From the NCBI GenBank assembly GCA_038254545.1, contig JBBSGB010000014.1:23667-87666 (forward strand): 64,000 nucleotides of DNA, in the 5' to 3' direction. The notes beneath the pieces are model-generated. The model did not search any database and was not told where the DNA came from. It worked only from the letters and a program-made list of their open reading frames with translations. Below, in pieces: positions 37,087 through 45,821 of this stretch (the first letter of the stretch is position 1; every line of letters starts with the position of its first letter). This DNA is from CAHJXF01 sp038254545 (GTDB taxonomy: Bacteria > Pseudomonadota > Gammaproteobacteria > Burkholderiales > Burkholderiaceae_D). Position numbers and translations under genes: made by a program.

Positions 37087-37425
37087 ATGAGAACCGATAA
37101 GCGGTCTCTTCGCTGCACAGTGCTAGCCGTGTTTGTCAGTGTGAGCAGCATATTTAGTGGTTGTTGTGCCGCGGAGCTCCAGCTAGATGATAAGCAGAAG
37201 CTGGTTTGGACGGGTGATTTCCAACAGAGCGACTTCAATCGATTTGAGGAGATATTAGCCAACCACGGCGATATTCTTGCATTGGAAATTAGAAACACAC
37301 AGATGCTTGCATCGATAACTGTCGTTTTTCGCAGTCATATGTGGAGGCTTGGAGCAACGGATTCCAGCCGATTGTCAGGGGCTACCGGGAGTTTCTGCCG
37401 CGAGCCTTGGCCTGATTACGGTTGA
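37087..37425 (+). pseudogene. Short exported protein, likely truncated remnant, low GC
   Basis: A frame of 112 codons from ATG 37087 (or 37072) with a signal peptide (CTVLAVFVSVSSIFSGCCAAE) and then LVWTGDFQQSDFNRFEEILANHGDILALEIRNTQ. That segment recalls the beginning of the COG3904-type periplasmic ClpP-like proteins, which normally continue for another 150 residues; here the sequence loses resemblance after residue 75 and stops. Codon use is unlike its neighbours, pointing to acquired and broken DNA. The family link is weak; it could be an orphan gene. Confidence 0.4.
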
Positions 37426-37433
37426 ATAGCACT

Positions 37434-38243
37434 CTAGCGAAGCGCAACCACCCTGACCGAGATATCGGGCAGCCCATCGATGTGTCCGAGCATCACGTCG
37501 CCGGGCACCACCGGACCGACGTTCTCGGGCGTTCCCGAATAGATGATGTCGCCGGGAAAGAGCTCGAATGCCTGCGAGAGATTGGCGATCTGCTCGGCGA
37601 CATTCCAGATCATCTGCGACAGGTCCGCGCTCTGCTTGATCGCGCCGTTCACCTTCAGCACGATCGCGCCCTTGGTGAAGTGACCGACCTGATCGACCGG
37701 ATGGATCGGGCCGATCGGCGCGGCGCGATCGAAGCTCTTGCCGATCTCCCATGGCTTCTTCTGGTCGCCCATCGCGCGCTGCAGGTCGCGCCGCGTCATG
37801 TCGAGCCCGACCGCATAGCCATAGACGCAGGCGAGCGCGCGTTCGTGCGAGAGATTGCGCCCACCGGTGTTGAGCGCGGCCACCAGTTCGAGTTCGTAGT
37901 GATAGTTCTTCGTGAGCGTCGGATAGGCGTGATCGATGGTCTTGCCGATCGGTACGAATTGCACCGCATCCGACGGCTTCTGGAAAAAGAACGGCGGCTC
38001 GCGCGTCGGGTCCGATCCCATCTCGCGCGCGTGCGCCGCGTAGTTGCGGCCGATGCAGTAGATGCGGCGCACCGGAAAGACCGCCGACGAGCCCGCGATC
38101 GGCACCGCGGGTTGCGGGATGTTGAAGAGTTCGTTGGATGCATCGGCGGACCGGTCGATATGCGCCGTCGCGCATCCGGCGAGAGTTCCCGCCGCGAGTG
38201 CCGCGCCCGACTGGAGTGCGGTGCGTCGTGTGATCGCTTTCAT
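37434..38243 (-). CDS. Fumarylacetoacetate hydrolase family protein with Tat/lipoprotein-like leader
   Basis: A 269-residue FAH-fold protein: VRRIYCIGRNYAAHAREMG, PFFFQKPSDAV, HYELELVAAL (metal-binding acidic residues), GYAVGLDMTRRDLQ and GDIIYSGTPENVGPV are classic. These normally cytoplasmic Mg-dependent C-C hydrolases act on acylpyruvates. Unusually, residues 5-24 read TRRTALQSGAALAAGTLAGC, a twin-arginine leader ending in a lipobox (Cys24), so export or lipidation is predicted. It has no pathway neighbours; gloA lies upstream on the same strand. The leader makes substrate access from the periplasm possible, which is inference. Confidence 0.88.
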   Translation of the reverse strand: MKAITRRTALQSGAALAAGTLAGCATAHIDRSADASNELFNIPQPAVPIAGSSAVFPVRRIYCIGRNYAAHAREMGSDPTREPPFFFQKPSDAVQFVPIGKTIDHAYPTLTKNYHYELELVAALNTGGRNLSHERALACVYGYAVGLDMTRRDLQRAMGDQKKPWEIGKSFDRAAPIGPIHPVDQVGHFTKGAIVLKVNGAIKQSADLSQMIWNVAEQIANLSQAFELFPGDIIYSGTPENVGPVVPGDVMLGHIDGLPDISVRVVALR

Positions 38244-38280
38244 GGATATCTCCCGGGCGCTGCCGTTGTCGGTATGCCGT

Positions 38281-38661
38281 TCAACGTTGTATCAACTCGA
38301 TCTTGTATCCATCGGGATCTTCGACGAACGCGATCACGGTGCTGCCGCCTTTCACAGGGCCCGCGTCGCGCGTGACCTTGCCGCCGGCAGCGCGTATGCG
38401 ATCGCACGCGGCTTGCGCGTCGGGCACCTGGATCGCGATATGACCGTAAGCGGTGCCGAGATCGTAATGATCGACGCCGTAGTTGTAGGTCAGTTCGATC
38501 TCGGCCTGCTCGGGGTTGGCCCCGTAGCCGACGAATGCCAGCGAATACTTGTTGGAGGGGTTGTCGCTCTGGCGCAGCAGCTTCATGCCCATCACCGACG
38601 TGTAAAAGTTGATAGCGCGCTGCATGTCGCCGACGCGCAGCATGGTGTGGAGAAATCGCAT
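38281..38661 (-). CDS. gloA: Lactoylglutathione lyase (glyoxalase I)
   Basis: A 126-residue vicinal-oxygen-chelate enzyme converting the methylglyoxal-glutathione hemithioacetal to S-lactoylglutathione. The metal ligands His5, Glu56, His74 and Glu122 are at the same positions as in the nickel-type E. coli enzyme. Typical blocks MLRVGDMQRAINFYTSVMGM and FVEDPDGYKIELIQR are intact. ATG at 38661 gives the normal length. Confidence 0.96.
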   Translation of the reverse strand: MRFLHTMLRVGDMQRAINFYTSVMGMKLLRQSDNPSNKYSLAFVGYGANPEQAEIELTYNYGVDHYDLGTAYGHIAIQVPDAQAACDRIRAAGGKVTRDAGPVKGGSTVIAFVEDPDGYKIELIQR

Positions 38662-38675
38662 GGGTATTCCTTCGC

Positions 38676-39665
38676 CTACAAGGTCGGCAGGAGTTCGGGC
38701 GGATGGCGCTTGATGTGATCGCGCGCGGCCACATAGTCGGGAAGAACGGTCGCGACCGTGGCCCAGAAACGCGGGCCGTGATTCATCTCCTTCAGATGCG
38801 CGAGCTCGTGGGCCACGACGTAGTCGATCGACGACAGCGGAAAGTGGATCAGTCGCCAGTTGAGCAGGATGCGCCCGTCCGCGCTGCAACTGCCCCAGCG
38901 GGTCTTCGCTGACGACAGGCGCAACGCGCGGTGACGCACACCGAGGCGCACTTCGAAGATCGCCAGCCGCTCGCGAAACAGCGCGCGCGCTTCGTTTTGC
39001 AACCAGGCCTGCACGCGATCCTTCAATTGCGTGCCCGACGCATCGGGCGGCAGCGAAACGGTCAGCGTGCGGTCGCCGCGATCGAGCACCACGCTCGCCG
39101 TGCGTCGCGTCGATGACGCCACGCGCATCGTGATGGTCTCGCCCAGAAAGGGCAGCGAACCGCCGTCTTCCCAGCGCACTTTCGGAATGGAGGCGTGATG
39201 CCTTTGCATCTCGGCGAGCTTTGCGAAGATCCAGTCTTCGCGCTCGCGGATCGCGTCCTCGACCTGTCGCACGCCGACCCAGCGCGGCGCGGCAATGTTG
39301 AGGCCATCGACATTGATCGTGAAGCCGATGCTGCGGCGGCGGCCGCGCCGAAACGCATAGTCGAGCGTGCGTTCACCGAGTTGTATGCGACGCAACCTGG
39401 AGCCGCCGGGCACGGTACGTGCTGGCGTGGACGAAGGTGTGGGCGCTGCGGCAGTCGAAGGGGTGGCAGACGCGCTTGTCGACGACGCGGGCGGTGCTGC
39501 GAAAGACGGCGAAGGCGGCAGCGTCCGCGGGCCGTCGAAGAACGGCAACTCGAATTGCCGAGCCAGGCCCGAGACCAGGCGACCCAGAAGACCGGACCGC
39601 GGGCTCGACCCCGGGCCAGGCCGCGGCGCAGACTGCGGTTCAGGCCGCGACTTTTTCGACTTCAT
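38676..39665 (-). CDS. YgjP/DUF45-type zinc metallopeptidase
   Basis: A 329-residue protein whose C-terminal half is a YgjP-like metalloprotease domain: VVAHELAHLKEMNHGPRFW contains the HExxH zinc motif and downstream His, and LSSAKTRWGSCSADGRILLNW precedes it. The N-terminal 90 residues are Pro/Ala/Ser-rich and low-complexity, not typical of the family. It overlaps the plsC 3' end by 26 bases and precedes gloA, an order conserved in Burkholderiales. Substrate unknown. Confidence 0.9.
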   Translation of the reverse strand: MKSKKSRPEPQSAPRPGPGSSPRSGLLGRLVSGLARQFELPFFDGPRTLPPSPSFAAPPASSTSASATPSTAAAPTPSSTPARTVPGGSRLRRIQLGERTLDYAFRRGRRRSIGFTINVDGLNIAAPRWVGVRQVEDAIREREDWIFAKLAEMQRHHASIPKVRWEDGGSLPFLGETITMRVASSTRRTASVVLDRGDRTLTVSLPPDASGTQLKDRVQAWLQNEARALFRERLAIFEVRLGVRHRALRLSSAKTRWGSCSADGRILLNWRLIHFPLSSIDYVVAHELAHLKEMNHGPRFWATVATVLPDYVAARDHIKRHPPELLPTL

Positions 39666-40386
39666 CGCGATAGACCGCGGGGCTGATGCGGCGCATCTCG
39701 TTCTCGACCCAACTCTCGACCTCGCGCAACAGAGCGTCGGGCGACTTGCCTGCCGAAGGGATCGGCGCGCCGATCGACACCGTGACCAGCCCCGGCGTCT
39801 TGATGAAGCTGTTGCGCGGCCAGCATTCGCCCGCGTTGTGCGCGATCGGAACCACCGGCACGTTGAGGCGCGTGGCCAGGCGCGCGCCGCCCTGCTTGTA
39901 GTGCTTGCGGCTGCCGACCGGCACGCGCGTGCCCTCCGGAAACATGATGATCCAGCGACCTTCGGCAATCCGTTGCGAGCCTTGCGCGACGACCGACTCG
40001 AATGCGTCGTGCCCCTTCGCGCGATCGATGTGGATCATGCGCAATGACGCGAGTCCCCAACCGAAGAAGGGCACGTAGTGCAGCTCGCGCTTGTACACGT
40101 AGCAGAGCTCGTGGGGCATATGTGCGGGGAAGAACATCGTCTCCCACGCAGACTGATGCTTGGACAGCAGGATGCACGGGCCGTCGGGCAGATGCTCCGC
40201 GCCCAGCATCTGCCAGCGGATCCCGCAGAAGATGCGCGCGCCCCAGATCGACACGCGCGGCCAGCAGATGATGACCTGATAGCGCCAGCGCAGCGGCAGC
40301 GGCAGCATCACGATGCTGGCAAACGCAAAGGGAATCACCGTCACGATCTGGAAGATCAGGAACAGCAGGGAGCGCACGGCGAGCAT
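39640..40386 (-). CDS. plsC: 1-acyl-sn-glycerol-3-phosphate acyltransferase
   Basis: A 248-residue membrane acyltransferase of phospholipid synthesis. An N-terminal hydrophobic stretch (SLLFLIFQIVTVIPFAFASI) is followed by the catalytic SKHQSAWE (HxxxxD-like motif, here with Glu), FPEGTRVPVG acceptor motif and VPVVPIAHNAGECW. The HQSAWE version with Glu in place of Asp is common in this betaproteobacterial subgroup. It lies between gmhB and the YgjP-like gene. Confidence 0.93.
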   Translation of the reverse strand: MLAVRSLLFLIFQIVTVIPFAFASIVMLPLPLRWRYQVIICWPRVSIWGARIFCGIRWQMLGAEHLPDGPCILLSKHQSAWETMFFPAHMPHELCYVYKRELHYVPFFGWGLASLRMIHIDRAKGHDAFESVVAQGSQRIAEGRWIIMFPEGTRVPVGSRKHYKQGGARLATRLNVPVVPIAHNAGECWPRNSFIKTPGLVTVSIGAPIPSAGKSPDALLREVESWVENEMRRISPAVYRDEVEKVAA

Positions 40387-40422
40387 GATCGAAGCGGTTT
40401 TCTTTCTTGTCGGTCTTGCTGG

Positions 40423-40983
40423 TCAGCCTTGCTTCTTCGCCACGGCGGGTAGTTCGACCAGATGCCGCGCCGCGGCCGCAAGGTCGTCGAATACCAGCGT
40501 ACCCGGCGGCAGATTGCCGCGCGCTAGCGTCGCTTCGCCCTTGCCGGTCTTCACGAGGATGGTGGAGCAGCCTGCCGCCGCCCCGCCTTCGAGGTCGCGA
40601 TGCGAGTCGCCGATCATCGTGACCGCGGACAACGGCAGGCCGAAGCGTTCGGCGATGCGAATGAACAGGCCGGGCTTGGGCTTTCTGCAATCGCAACCGT
40701 CTTCGGGCAGGTGCGGACAGAAGAACACCGCGTCGATGCGGCCGCCCACCTGCGCCAGCGCCTTGTGCATCTTGGTGTGCATCGCGTTCAGCGCATGCAT
40801 GTCGAACAGGCCGCGTGCGAGCCCCGACTGATTGGTCGCGACAGCCGCGCGAAAGCCGTTCTGGTTCAACATTGCGATCGCGGCGAGGCTGCCCGGCAGC
40901 GGCGTCCATTCCTCTGGCGACTTGATGTAGCGGTCGCTGTCGTGATTGATCACGCCATCGCGGTCTAGGATGACGAGTTTCAT
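40423..40983 (-). CDS. gmhB: D-glycero-beta-D-manno-heptose-1,7-bisphosphate 7-phosphatase
   Basis: A 186-residue HAD-family phosphatase of ADP-heptose synthesis for LPS core. The nucleophile motif is LVILDRDGVINHDS, motif II includes VATNQSGLARG, a zinc-binding loop reads CPHLPEDGCDCRKPKPG, and MIGDSHRDLEGG is the terminal acidic motif. ATG at 40983 begins two bases after the glyS stop. Its partner heptose genes are not in the window. Confidence 0.95.
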   Translation of the reverse strand: MKLVILDRDGVINHDSDRYIKSPEEWTPLPGSLAAIAMLNQNGFRAAVATNQSGLARGLFDMHALNAMHTKMHKALAQVGGRIDAVFFCPHLPEDGCDCRKPKPGLFIRIAERFGLPLSAVTMIGDSHRDLEGGAAAGCSTILVKTGKGEATLARGNLPPGTLVFDDLAAAARHLVELPAVAKKQG

Positions 40984-40985
40984 GA

Positions 40986-43082
40986 TCAAGCGGCGAGCTT
41001 CGAGAGGTCGGCGACGCGGTTCATTGGATCGTGCAGCGACGTCAGCAGCGCGAGCCGGTTGGCGCGCACCGCGGGGTTGTCGGCGTTGACCATGACCTCC
41101 TCGAAAAAGCGATCGATCGGTCCTTTCAGCGGCACGAGTGCAAGCAGCGCCGCGGTGTAGTCGCCGGCACCGAACGCCCGGGCCGAATCCGGGATCACGG
41201 CCTCAAGTGTGCGATGAAGCGCAATCTCGGCGTCTGCGGTCAGCAGGCACGTGTCGAGTGTGTGGCCGTACGCGTCCTGCGTCTTGCCGAGGATGTTGCG
41301 CACGCGCTTGTCGGCCGCCGCGAGGCTGCTCGCCTCGGGCAGCCTCGCGAACGAGCGGACCGCCTCGAGCCGCTTCGGCACGTCGGCGATCGGGCCGCCA
41401 CCGTGGATCACCGCCTCGACCTCGTTGACCGAGAAGCCGAGATCGCGGCAGTAACCGGCCAGGCGGACGCGGATGAACTCCATCAGCGATGCGCGCACCG
41501 CATCGTGGTCGGCACCGACCAGCGGTAAGGCGTCGACCGTCAAGCGAAGAAGGTCCGCGAGGCTAACGCGGAGGCGCTTCTCGACCAGGATGCGCACCAC
41601 TCCCAGCGCGTGACGGCGCAGCGCGAACGGATCCTTGTCGCCGGTGGGAACGGCGCCGATCCCGAACATTTCCGCCAGCGTCTCAAGTTTGTCGGCTAGC
41701 GCCAGCGCAGTCCCGATAATGGTGTCTGGCAGCGCTTCGCCTGCGAAGCGCGGCTTGTACTGCTCCTCGATCGCCGCGGCGACCTCAGGCTTCTTTCCCT
41801 CGTGCAGCGCGTAATACCGACCCATCAGACCTTGCAGTTCGGGAAACTCACCGACCATGTCTGTCATTAGATCGGCCTTAGCAAGAAATGCAGCCTCTTG
41901 CGCGTCGCTCACATTGACATTCAGCAACTCGGCGATGTGCCCCGCAAGCAATCGAACGCGTTCCATGCGTTCGTATTGCGAACCGAGCTTGTTGTGATAG
42001 ACCACGGTCTTCAAACCTTCGACGCGATCTTCGAGCTTTTTCTTTCGGTCCTGATCGAAGAAAAACTTCGCGTCCGCAAGCCGCGCGCGCAACACGCGCT
42101 CGTTGCCGCCGACGATCTCGGTCGGATCGGCAGTCTCGATGTTCGACACCACCAGAAAGCGACCGACGATTGCGCCCGAAGTATCCGTGAGCGCGAAGTA
42201 TTTCTGGTTTTGCTGCATCGTCAGGATCAGGCATTCCTGCGGCACGTCGAGGAAGGCCTCGTCGAACGTCCCGCGATAAATCACGGGCCACTCGACCAGC
42301 GCGGCCACTTCGTCCAGCAATGCATCGGGCATCACCACGCGATCGTTGCCCGCGGCTGCAAGCAGGTGTTCGCGTACCATCTCTCGCCGCTCGGTGAAGC
42401 TGGCGATCACCTTGCCGTCGTCGCGCAGGCTCTTTGCGTAATCATCGGCTGAACGCAAAGCCACGAAGCGCTTGCCGATGAAGCGATGTCCGGCCGTCTG
42501 GTGACCCGCTTCGATACCGAGCGCGTGGACCGGGACGACCGCGTCGCCATGCATCGCGACGAGTCCGTGCGCAGGGCGCACGAATTGCACGGTAGTCTCG
42601 CGGCCGTCGAGGTCGTAGCGCTGATAGCTCATGTGCTTGGGGATGGGCAGCTTCGCGATCGCATCGTCGAGCGCTTGTTGCAATCCCACGGCGAGCGACA
42701 CGCCCGCGCGTTTCTGTTCCAGCCATACGGTGTCGACACCGCTCTCGGTTCGGGTCGAGAGTGACGACGCATCGACACCTTCCTTCTCGAGCCGCTTGAT
42801 CAACGCCGCAGTCGGCGCACCAGTCGCGTCGTAAGCGACCTTGGCCGGCATCAGCTTTTTGGTTTCGATGCGATCGGCCGCGCGATCGAGCACCTCGGTG
42901 ATCGATACGCCGAGTCGGCGCGGGGTCGCGAAGATCGTGACGGCGCTCGCATCTCCGTTACCGAGCCCGGCCTGCGCGAGTCCTTCGACGACGCGCGCGG
43001 CGAATGCCTGCCCCAAAGTTTTCAAGGCCTTCGGCGGCAACTCTTCGGTCAGCAGTTCGACGAGCAGCGTTGCAGAGGCCAT
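40986..43082 (-). CDS. glyS: Glycyl-tRNA synthetase beta subunit
   Basis: A 698-residue beta subunit of the tetrameric glycyl-tRNA synthetase. It begins ATLLVELLTEELPPKALKTL and includes ATPRRLGVSI, VPQECLILTMQQNQKYFAL, FFFDQDRKKKLEDRVEGLKTVVYH in outline, the HD-like region KADLMTDMVGEFPELQG and GDKDPFALRRHALGVVRI before the anticodon-binding end. The ATG shares one base with the glyQ stop (TGATG). Confidence 0.97.
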   Translation of the reverse strand: MASATLLVELLTEELPPKALKTLGQAFAARVVEGLAQAGLGNGDASAVTIFATPRRLGVSITEVLDRAADRIETKKLMPAKVAYDATGAPTAALIKRLEKEGVDASSLSTRTESGVDTVWLEQKRAGVSLAVGLQQALDDAIAKLPIPKHMSYQRYDLDGRETTVQFVRPAHGLVAMHGDAVVPVHALGIEAGHQTAGHRFIGKRFVALRSADDYAKSLRDDGKVIASFTERREMVREHLLAAAGNDRVVMPDALLDEVAALVEWPVIYRGTFDEAFLDVPQECLILTMQQNQKYFALTDTSGAIVGRFLVVSNIETADPTEIVGGNERVLRARLADAKFFFDQDRKKKLEDRVEGLKTVVYHNKLGSQYERMERVRLLAGHIAELLNVNVSDAQEAAFLAKADLMTDMVGEFPELQGLMGRYYALHEGKKPEVAAAIEEQYKPRFAGEALPDTIIGTALALADKLETLAEMFGIGAVPTGDKDPFALRRHALGVVRILVEKRLRVSLADLLRLTVDALPLVGADHDAVRASLMEFIRVRLAGYCRDLGFSVNEVEAVIHGGGPIADVPKRLEAVRSFARLPEASSLAAADKRVRNILGKTQDAYGHTLDTCLLTADAEIALHRTLEAVIPDSARAFGAGDYTAALLALVPLKGPIDRFFEEVMVNADNPAVRANRLALLTSLHDPMNRVADLSKLAA

Positions 43083-44014
43083 CACGCGGCCTCTTGCAAG
43101 ACTTGCAACTGCGGCGCCATCGGAAAGCCGAGCTTCTCGCGCGACGCGTAATACGACTCGGCAACCGCACGCGATAGCTTTCGTATGCGCCCGATATAGG
43201 CCGCGCGCTCGGTGACCGAGATCGCGCCGCGCGCATCGAGCAGATTGAAAGTATGCGCAGCCTTCAACACCATCTCGTAGGCGGGCAATGCGAGCTCGGC
43301 GGCCATCAGTGCGTCGGCCTGCTTCTCGTAGTCGCCGAAGTGCGCGAGCAGCATCGCGACGTCGCTGTGCTCGAAGTTGTAGGTGGACTGCTCGACCTCG
43401 TTCTGGTGATAGACGTCGCCGTAGGTGAGGATGTGCTGCGTCATCCCACCCTTGCCGCGCTCCTCGCGCTCGGTCCACACCAGGTCGTACACGTTGTCCT
43501 TGCCCTGCAGATACATCGCCAGGCGTTCGAGCCCGTAGGTGATCTCGCCGGTGATCGGCTTGCAGTCGATGCCGCCCACCTGCTGGAAATAGGTGAACTG
43601 CGTGATCTCCATGCCGTTCATCCACACCTCCCAGCCAAGGCCCCACGCGCCCAAGGTCGGGTTCTCCCAATCGTCTTCGACGAAGCGCACGTCGTTGGCC
43701 TGCAGGTCGAAGCCGAGCGCTTCGAGCGACCCTAGATAGAGATCGAGGATGTCGGGCGGCGACGGCTTCAACACGACCTGATACTGGTAGTAGTGCTGCA
43801 GGCGGTTGGGGTTTTCGCCATAGCGCCCGTCCCTGGGCCGGCGCGACGGTTGCACATAGGCCGCCCGCCACGGCTCGGGTCCGAGCGCGCGCAGAAAGGT
43901 GGCCGGATGCGAAGTGCCCGCGCCGACTTCCATGTCGATCGGCTGCAGCAGTGCGCAGCCATTCTCGGCCCAGTAGCTCTGCAAGGCCAGGATGATCTGC
44001 TGGAAGGTTTTCAT
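43082..44014 (-). CDS. glyQ: Glycyl-tRNA synthetase alpha subunit
   Basis: A 310-residue class II catalytic subunit. Motifs seen: FQQIILALQSYWAENGCALLQPID in outline, GAGTSHPATFLRALGPEPW, YVQPSRRPRDGRYGENPNRLQHYYQYQV in outline (motif 2), and GITYGLERLAMYLQ (motif 3 type: EITYGLERLAMY). It is the first gene of glyQ-glyS-gmhB-plsC on the minus strand. Confidence 0.98.
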   Translation of the reverse strand: MKTFQQIILALQSYWAENGCALLQPIDMEVGAGTSHPATFLRALGPEPWRAAYVQPSRRPRDGRYGENPNRLQHYYQYQVVLKPSPPDILDLYLGSLEALGFDLQANDVRFVEDDWENPTLGAWGLGWEVWMNGMEITQFTYFQQVGGIDCKPITGEITYGLERLAMYLQGKDNVYDLVWTEREERGKGGMTQHILTYGDVYHQNEVEQSTYNFEHSDVAMLLAHFGDYEKQADALMAAELALPAYEMVLKAAHTFNLLDARGAISVTERAAYIGRIRKLSRAVAESYYASREKLGFPMAPQLQVLQEAA

Positions 44015-44040
44015 CGAAGGTGAACGGCGGGTGAGGAGAG

Positions 44041-44065
44041 AATGCGCAACGGCAAGCTGCGCATT
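44041..44065. terminator. Hairpin between lnt and glyQ, possible terminator
   Basis: AATGCGCA (44041-44048) and TGCGCATT (44058-44065) form a perfect 8-bp stem with a 9-base loop in the gap after lnt. The U-tract is weak on the minus strand (TTCTCTCC in that direction), so termination efficiency for the lnt transcript is uncertain. Confidence 0.3.
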
Positions 44066-44117
44066 TTAGCGGCTAGTCGCGTCGCCGCTGCGAAACAGCG
44101 ACGCACGACTGCGACCC

Positions 44118-45809
44118 TCACATCAGATCGATCGAGCGCAGATCGTTCGGATCACGACGAGGGCGACCGCGACGGGACAGCAACGAACCCCCGAGCAACA
44201 CGGCGATGACGACGAGTATCGTCGTGTTGCCGAAGCGCGTGTAGGGCGTCAGACCGGTCATGCCCTGCACCGACACATCGAGCGAGCCCGCAGTGAACGG
44301 CGCGAGTTGCGCCAGCACGCGGCCATGCGGATCGATCGAAGCGGTCATGCCGGTGTTGGTCGCACGCAGCATCGGTCGGGCGGTCTCGATCGCGCGCATG
44401 CGGCTGATGTCCAGGTGCTGCGGCAGCGCCATCGAATCGCCGAACCACGCGACGTTGCTGACGTTCACGAGAATGTTGGCCTCGCCCGCCTGGCGAATGA
44501 TCTCCTCGCCGAACAGGTCTTCGTAGCAGACGTTGAACGCGACGCGTTGTCCGGCCAGATGCATCGGCCGTTGATCGATCGAGCCGCGGCTGAAGTCGCC
44601 CAGCGGCATGTTCATCATGCGCACGAACCAGTGGAACCCCAGGGGAATGAATTCGCCGAAGGGTACGAGATGCGATTTGTCGTAGCGTTGAGCGTCGACC
44701 GACGCGAAGGGGTCGGTCGATGCGGGCGGGCTGGCCTCCGGCTTCGCGGCAGCGGCTGCATCCGCCGATGCATGGGGCGTGAGGGCGACGACGCTGTTGA
44801 AGTAACCCTCTTCGCCTTCGCGGATGGGAATGCCGAATGCGATCGCTGCGTTCATCTCGCGCGCATCGCGCGCCAGACGCTGGCCGAGTTGTTCGGGAAG
44901 GTTGGCGAGAAAACGCGGAAACGCGGTCTCGGGCAGCACGATCAGGTCGGCGCGTTTGGCCTCGATGCGCTTCATGTAATCCTCGGCGATGCCGTCGAAG
45001 CGGCCGCGCGCGAACTTGAGTTCCTGCGCGACGTTGCCCTGGAGCAGACGGACGCTGATCGGCGCGCCCGAAGAATTCGACCAGGCTATCGTCGTCAACG
45101 CGCTGCCGAGGATCGGCAGACCGAACACTACCGCGAGCATCGTCAACAGACGGGAGCGCAGGAGGGGCGCCGCATGGCTTCGCGACCTGCGGCGCGTCGC
45201 GGAGCCCGCAGCGAGCGCGATCGCGGCGGCGATTGCGGCCGCGCAAAGCGATACGCCGTACACGCCGAGCAGCGGCGCATAACCGGCGAGCGGGCCCGCG
45301 ACATGCGCGTATCCCGACGCGAGCCAGGGGAAGCCCGTGAAGACGAAGCCGCGGCCGATCTCGGACAGGCTCCACAGCGCGGCGAACATCGCGACCGAAG
45401 CGATCAGACCGGGAGCGCGCGCGTGTCGGAACCAAGCGAATGCCGCACAAGCCAGCGCCGGATAGATCGCGAGATAGGCAGAGAACAGCAACACCGCAAG
45501 ACCCGCGACCAGCGCGTTCATCTCGCCGTAGGTATGCAGGCTGATGTAGATCCACGAGACACCGGTGAGGAACCATCCGAGCCCGAAGCCGAAGCCGACA
45601 TTGGCTCCACCGATTCCCGCGCGTCGCGACCCGACCACACCCGTGATTTCGCGGGCCGCTTCCGAAGCGAGCGCGACCAGTCCGGCCAACGCAGCGATCG
45701 CCAGCGGCCAGGTCGCGTCGTTGATGAACGCGGCCGCGTGCAACGCCCCGAGCGCGAGCGCGATCAGGAAGCGAAGCGGAAAGCGGGAAGGCAGTGCGAG
45801 GACCAGCAT
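44118..45809 (-). CDS. lnt: Apolipoprotein N-acyltransferase
   Basis: A 563-residue inner-membrane enzyme that N-acylates lipoproteins. Six hydrophobic segments in the first half are followed by a periplasmic nitrilase domain with catalytic Glu in VLPETAFPRF, Lys in YDKSHLVPFGEF and Cys in NVCYEDLFGEE. A Pro/Ala-rich insertion (PHASADAAAAAKPEASPPAST in outline) lies between the Glu and Lys motifs. It follows corC, the usual corC-lnt pair, and lies 12 bases downstream of it. Confidence 0.96.
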   Translation of the reverse strand: MLVLALPSRFPLRFLIALALGALHAAAFINDATWPLAIAALAGLVALASEAAREITGVVGSRRAGIGGANVGFGFGLGWFLTGVSWIYISLHTYGEMNALVAGLAVLLFSAYLAIYPALACAAFAWFRHARAPGLIASVAMFAALWSLSEIGRGFVFTGFPWLASGYAHVAGPLAGYAPLLGVYGVSLCAAAIAAAIALAAGSATRRRSRSHAAPLLRSRLLTMLAVVFGLPILGSALTTIAWSNSSGAPISVRLLQGNVAQELKFARGRFDGIAEDYMKRIEAKRADLIVLPETAFPRFLANLPEQLGQRLARDAREMNAAIAFGIPIREGEEGYFNSVVALTPHASADAAAAAKPEASPPASTDPFASVDAQRYDKSHLVPFGEFIPLGFHWFVRMMNMPLGDFSRGSIDQRPMHLAGQRVAFNVCYEDLFGEEIIRQAGEANILVNVSNVAWFGDSMALPQHLDISRMRAIETARPMLRATNTGMTASIDPHGRVLAQLAPFTAGSLDVSVQGMTGLTPYTRFGNTTILVVIAVLLGGSLLSRRGRPRRDPNDLRSIDLM

Positions 45810-45821
45810 GCGGGCGCGTGA

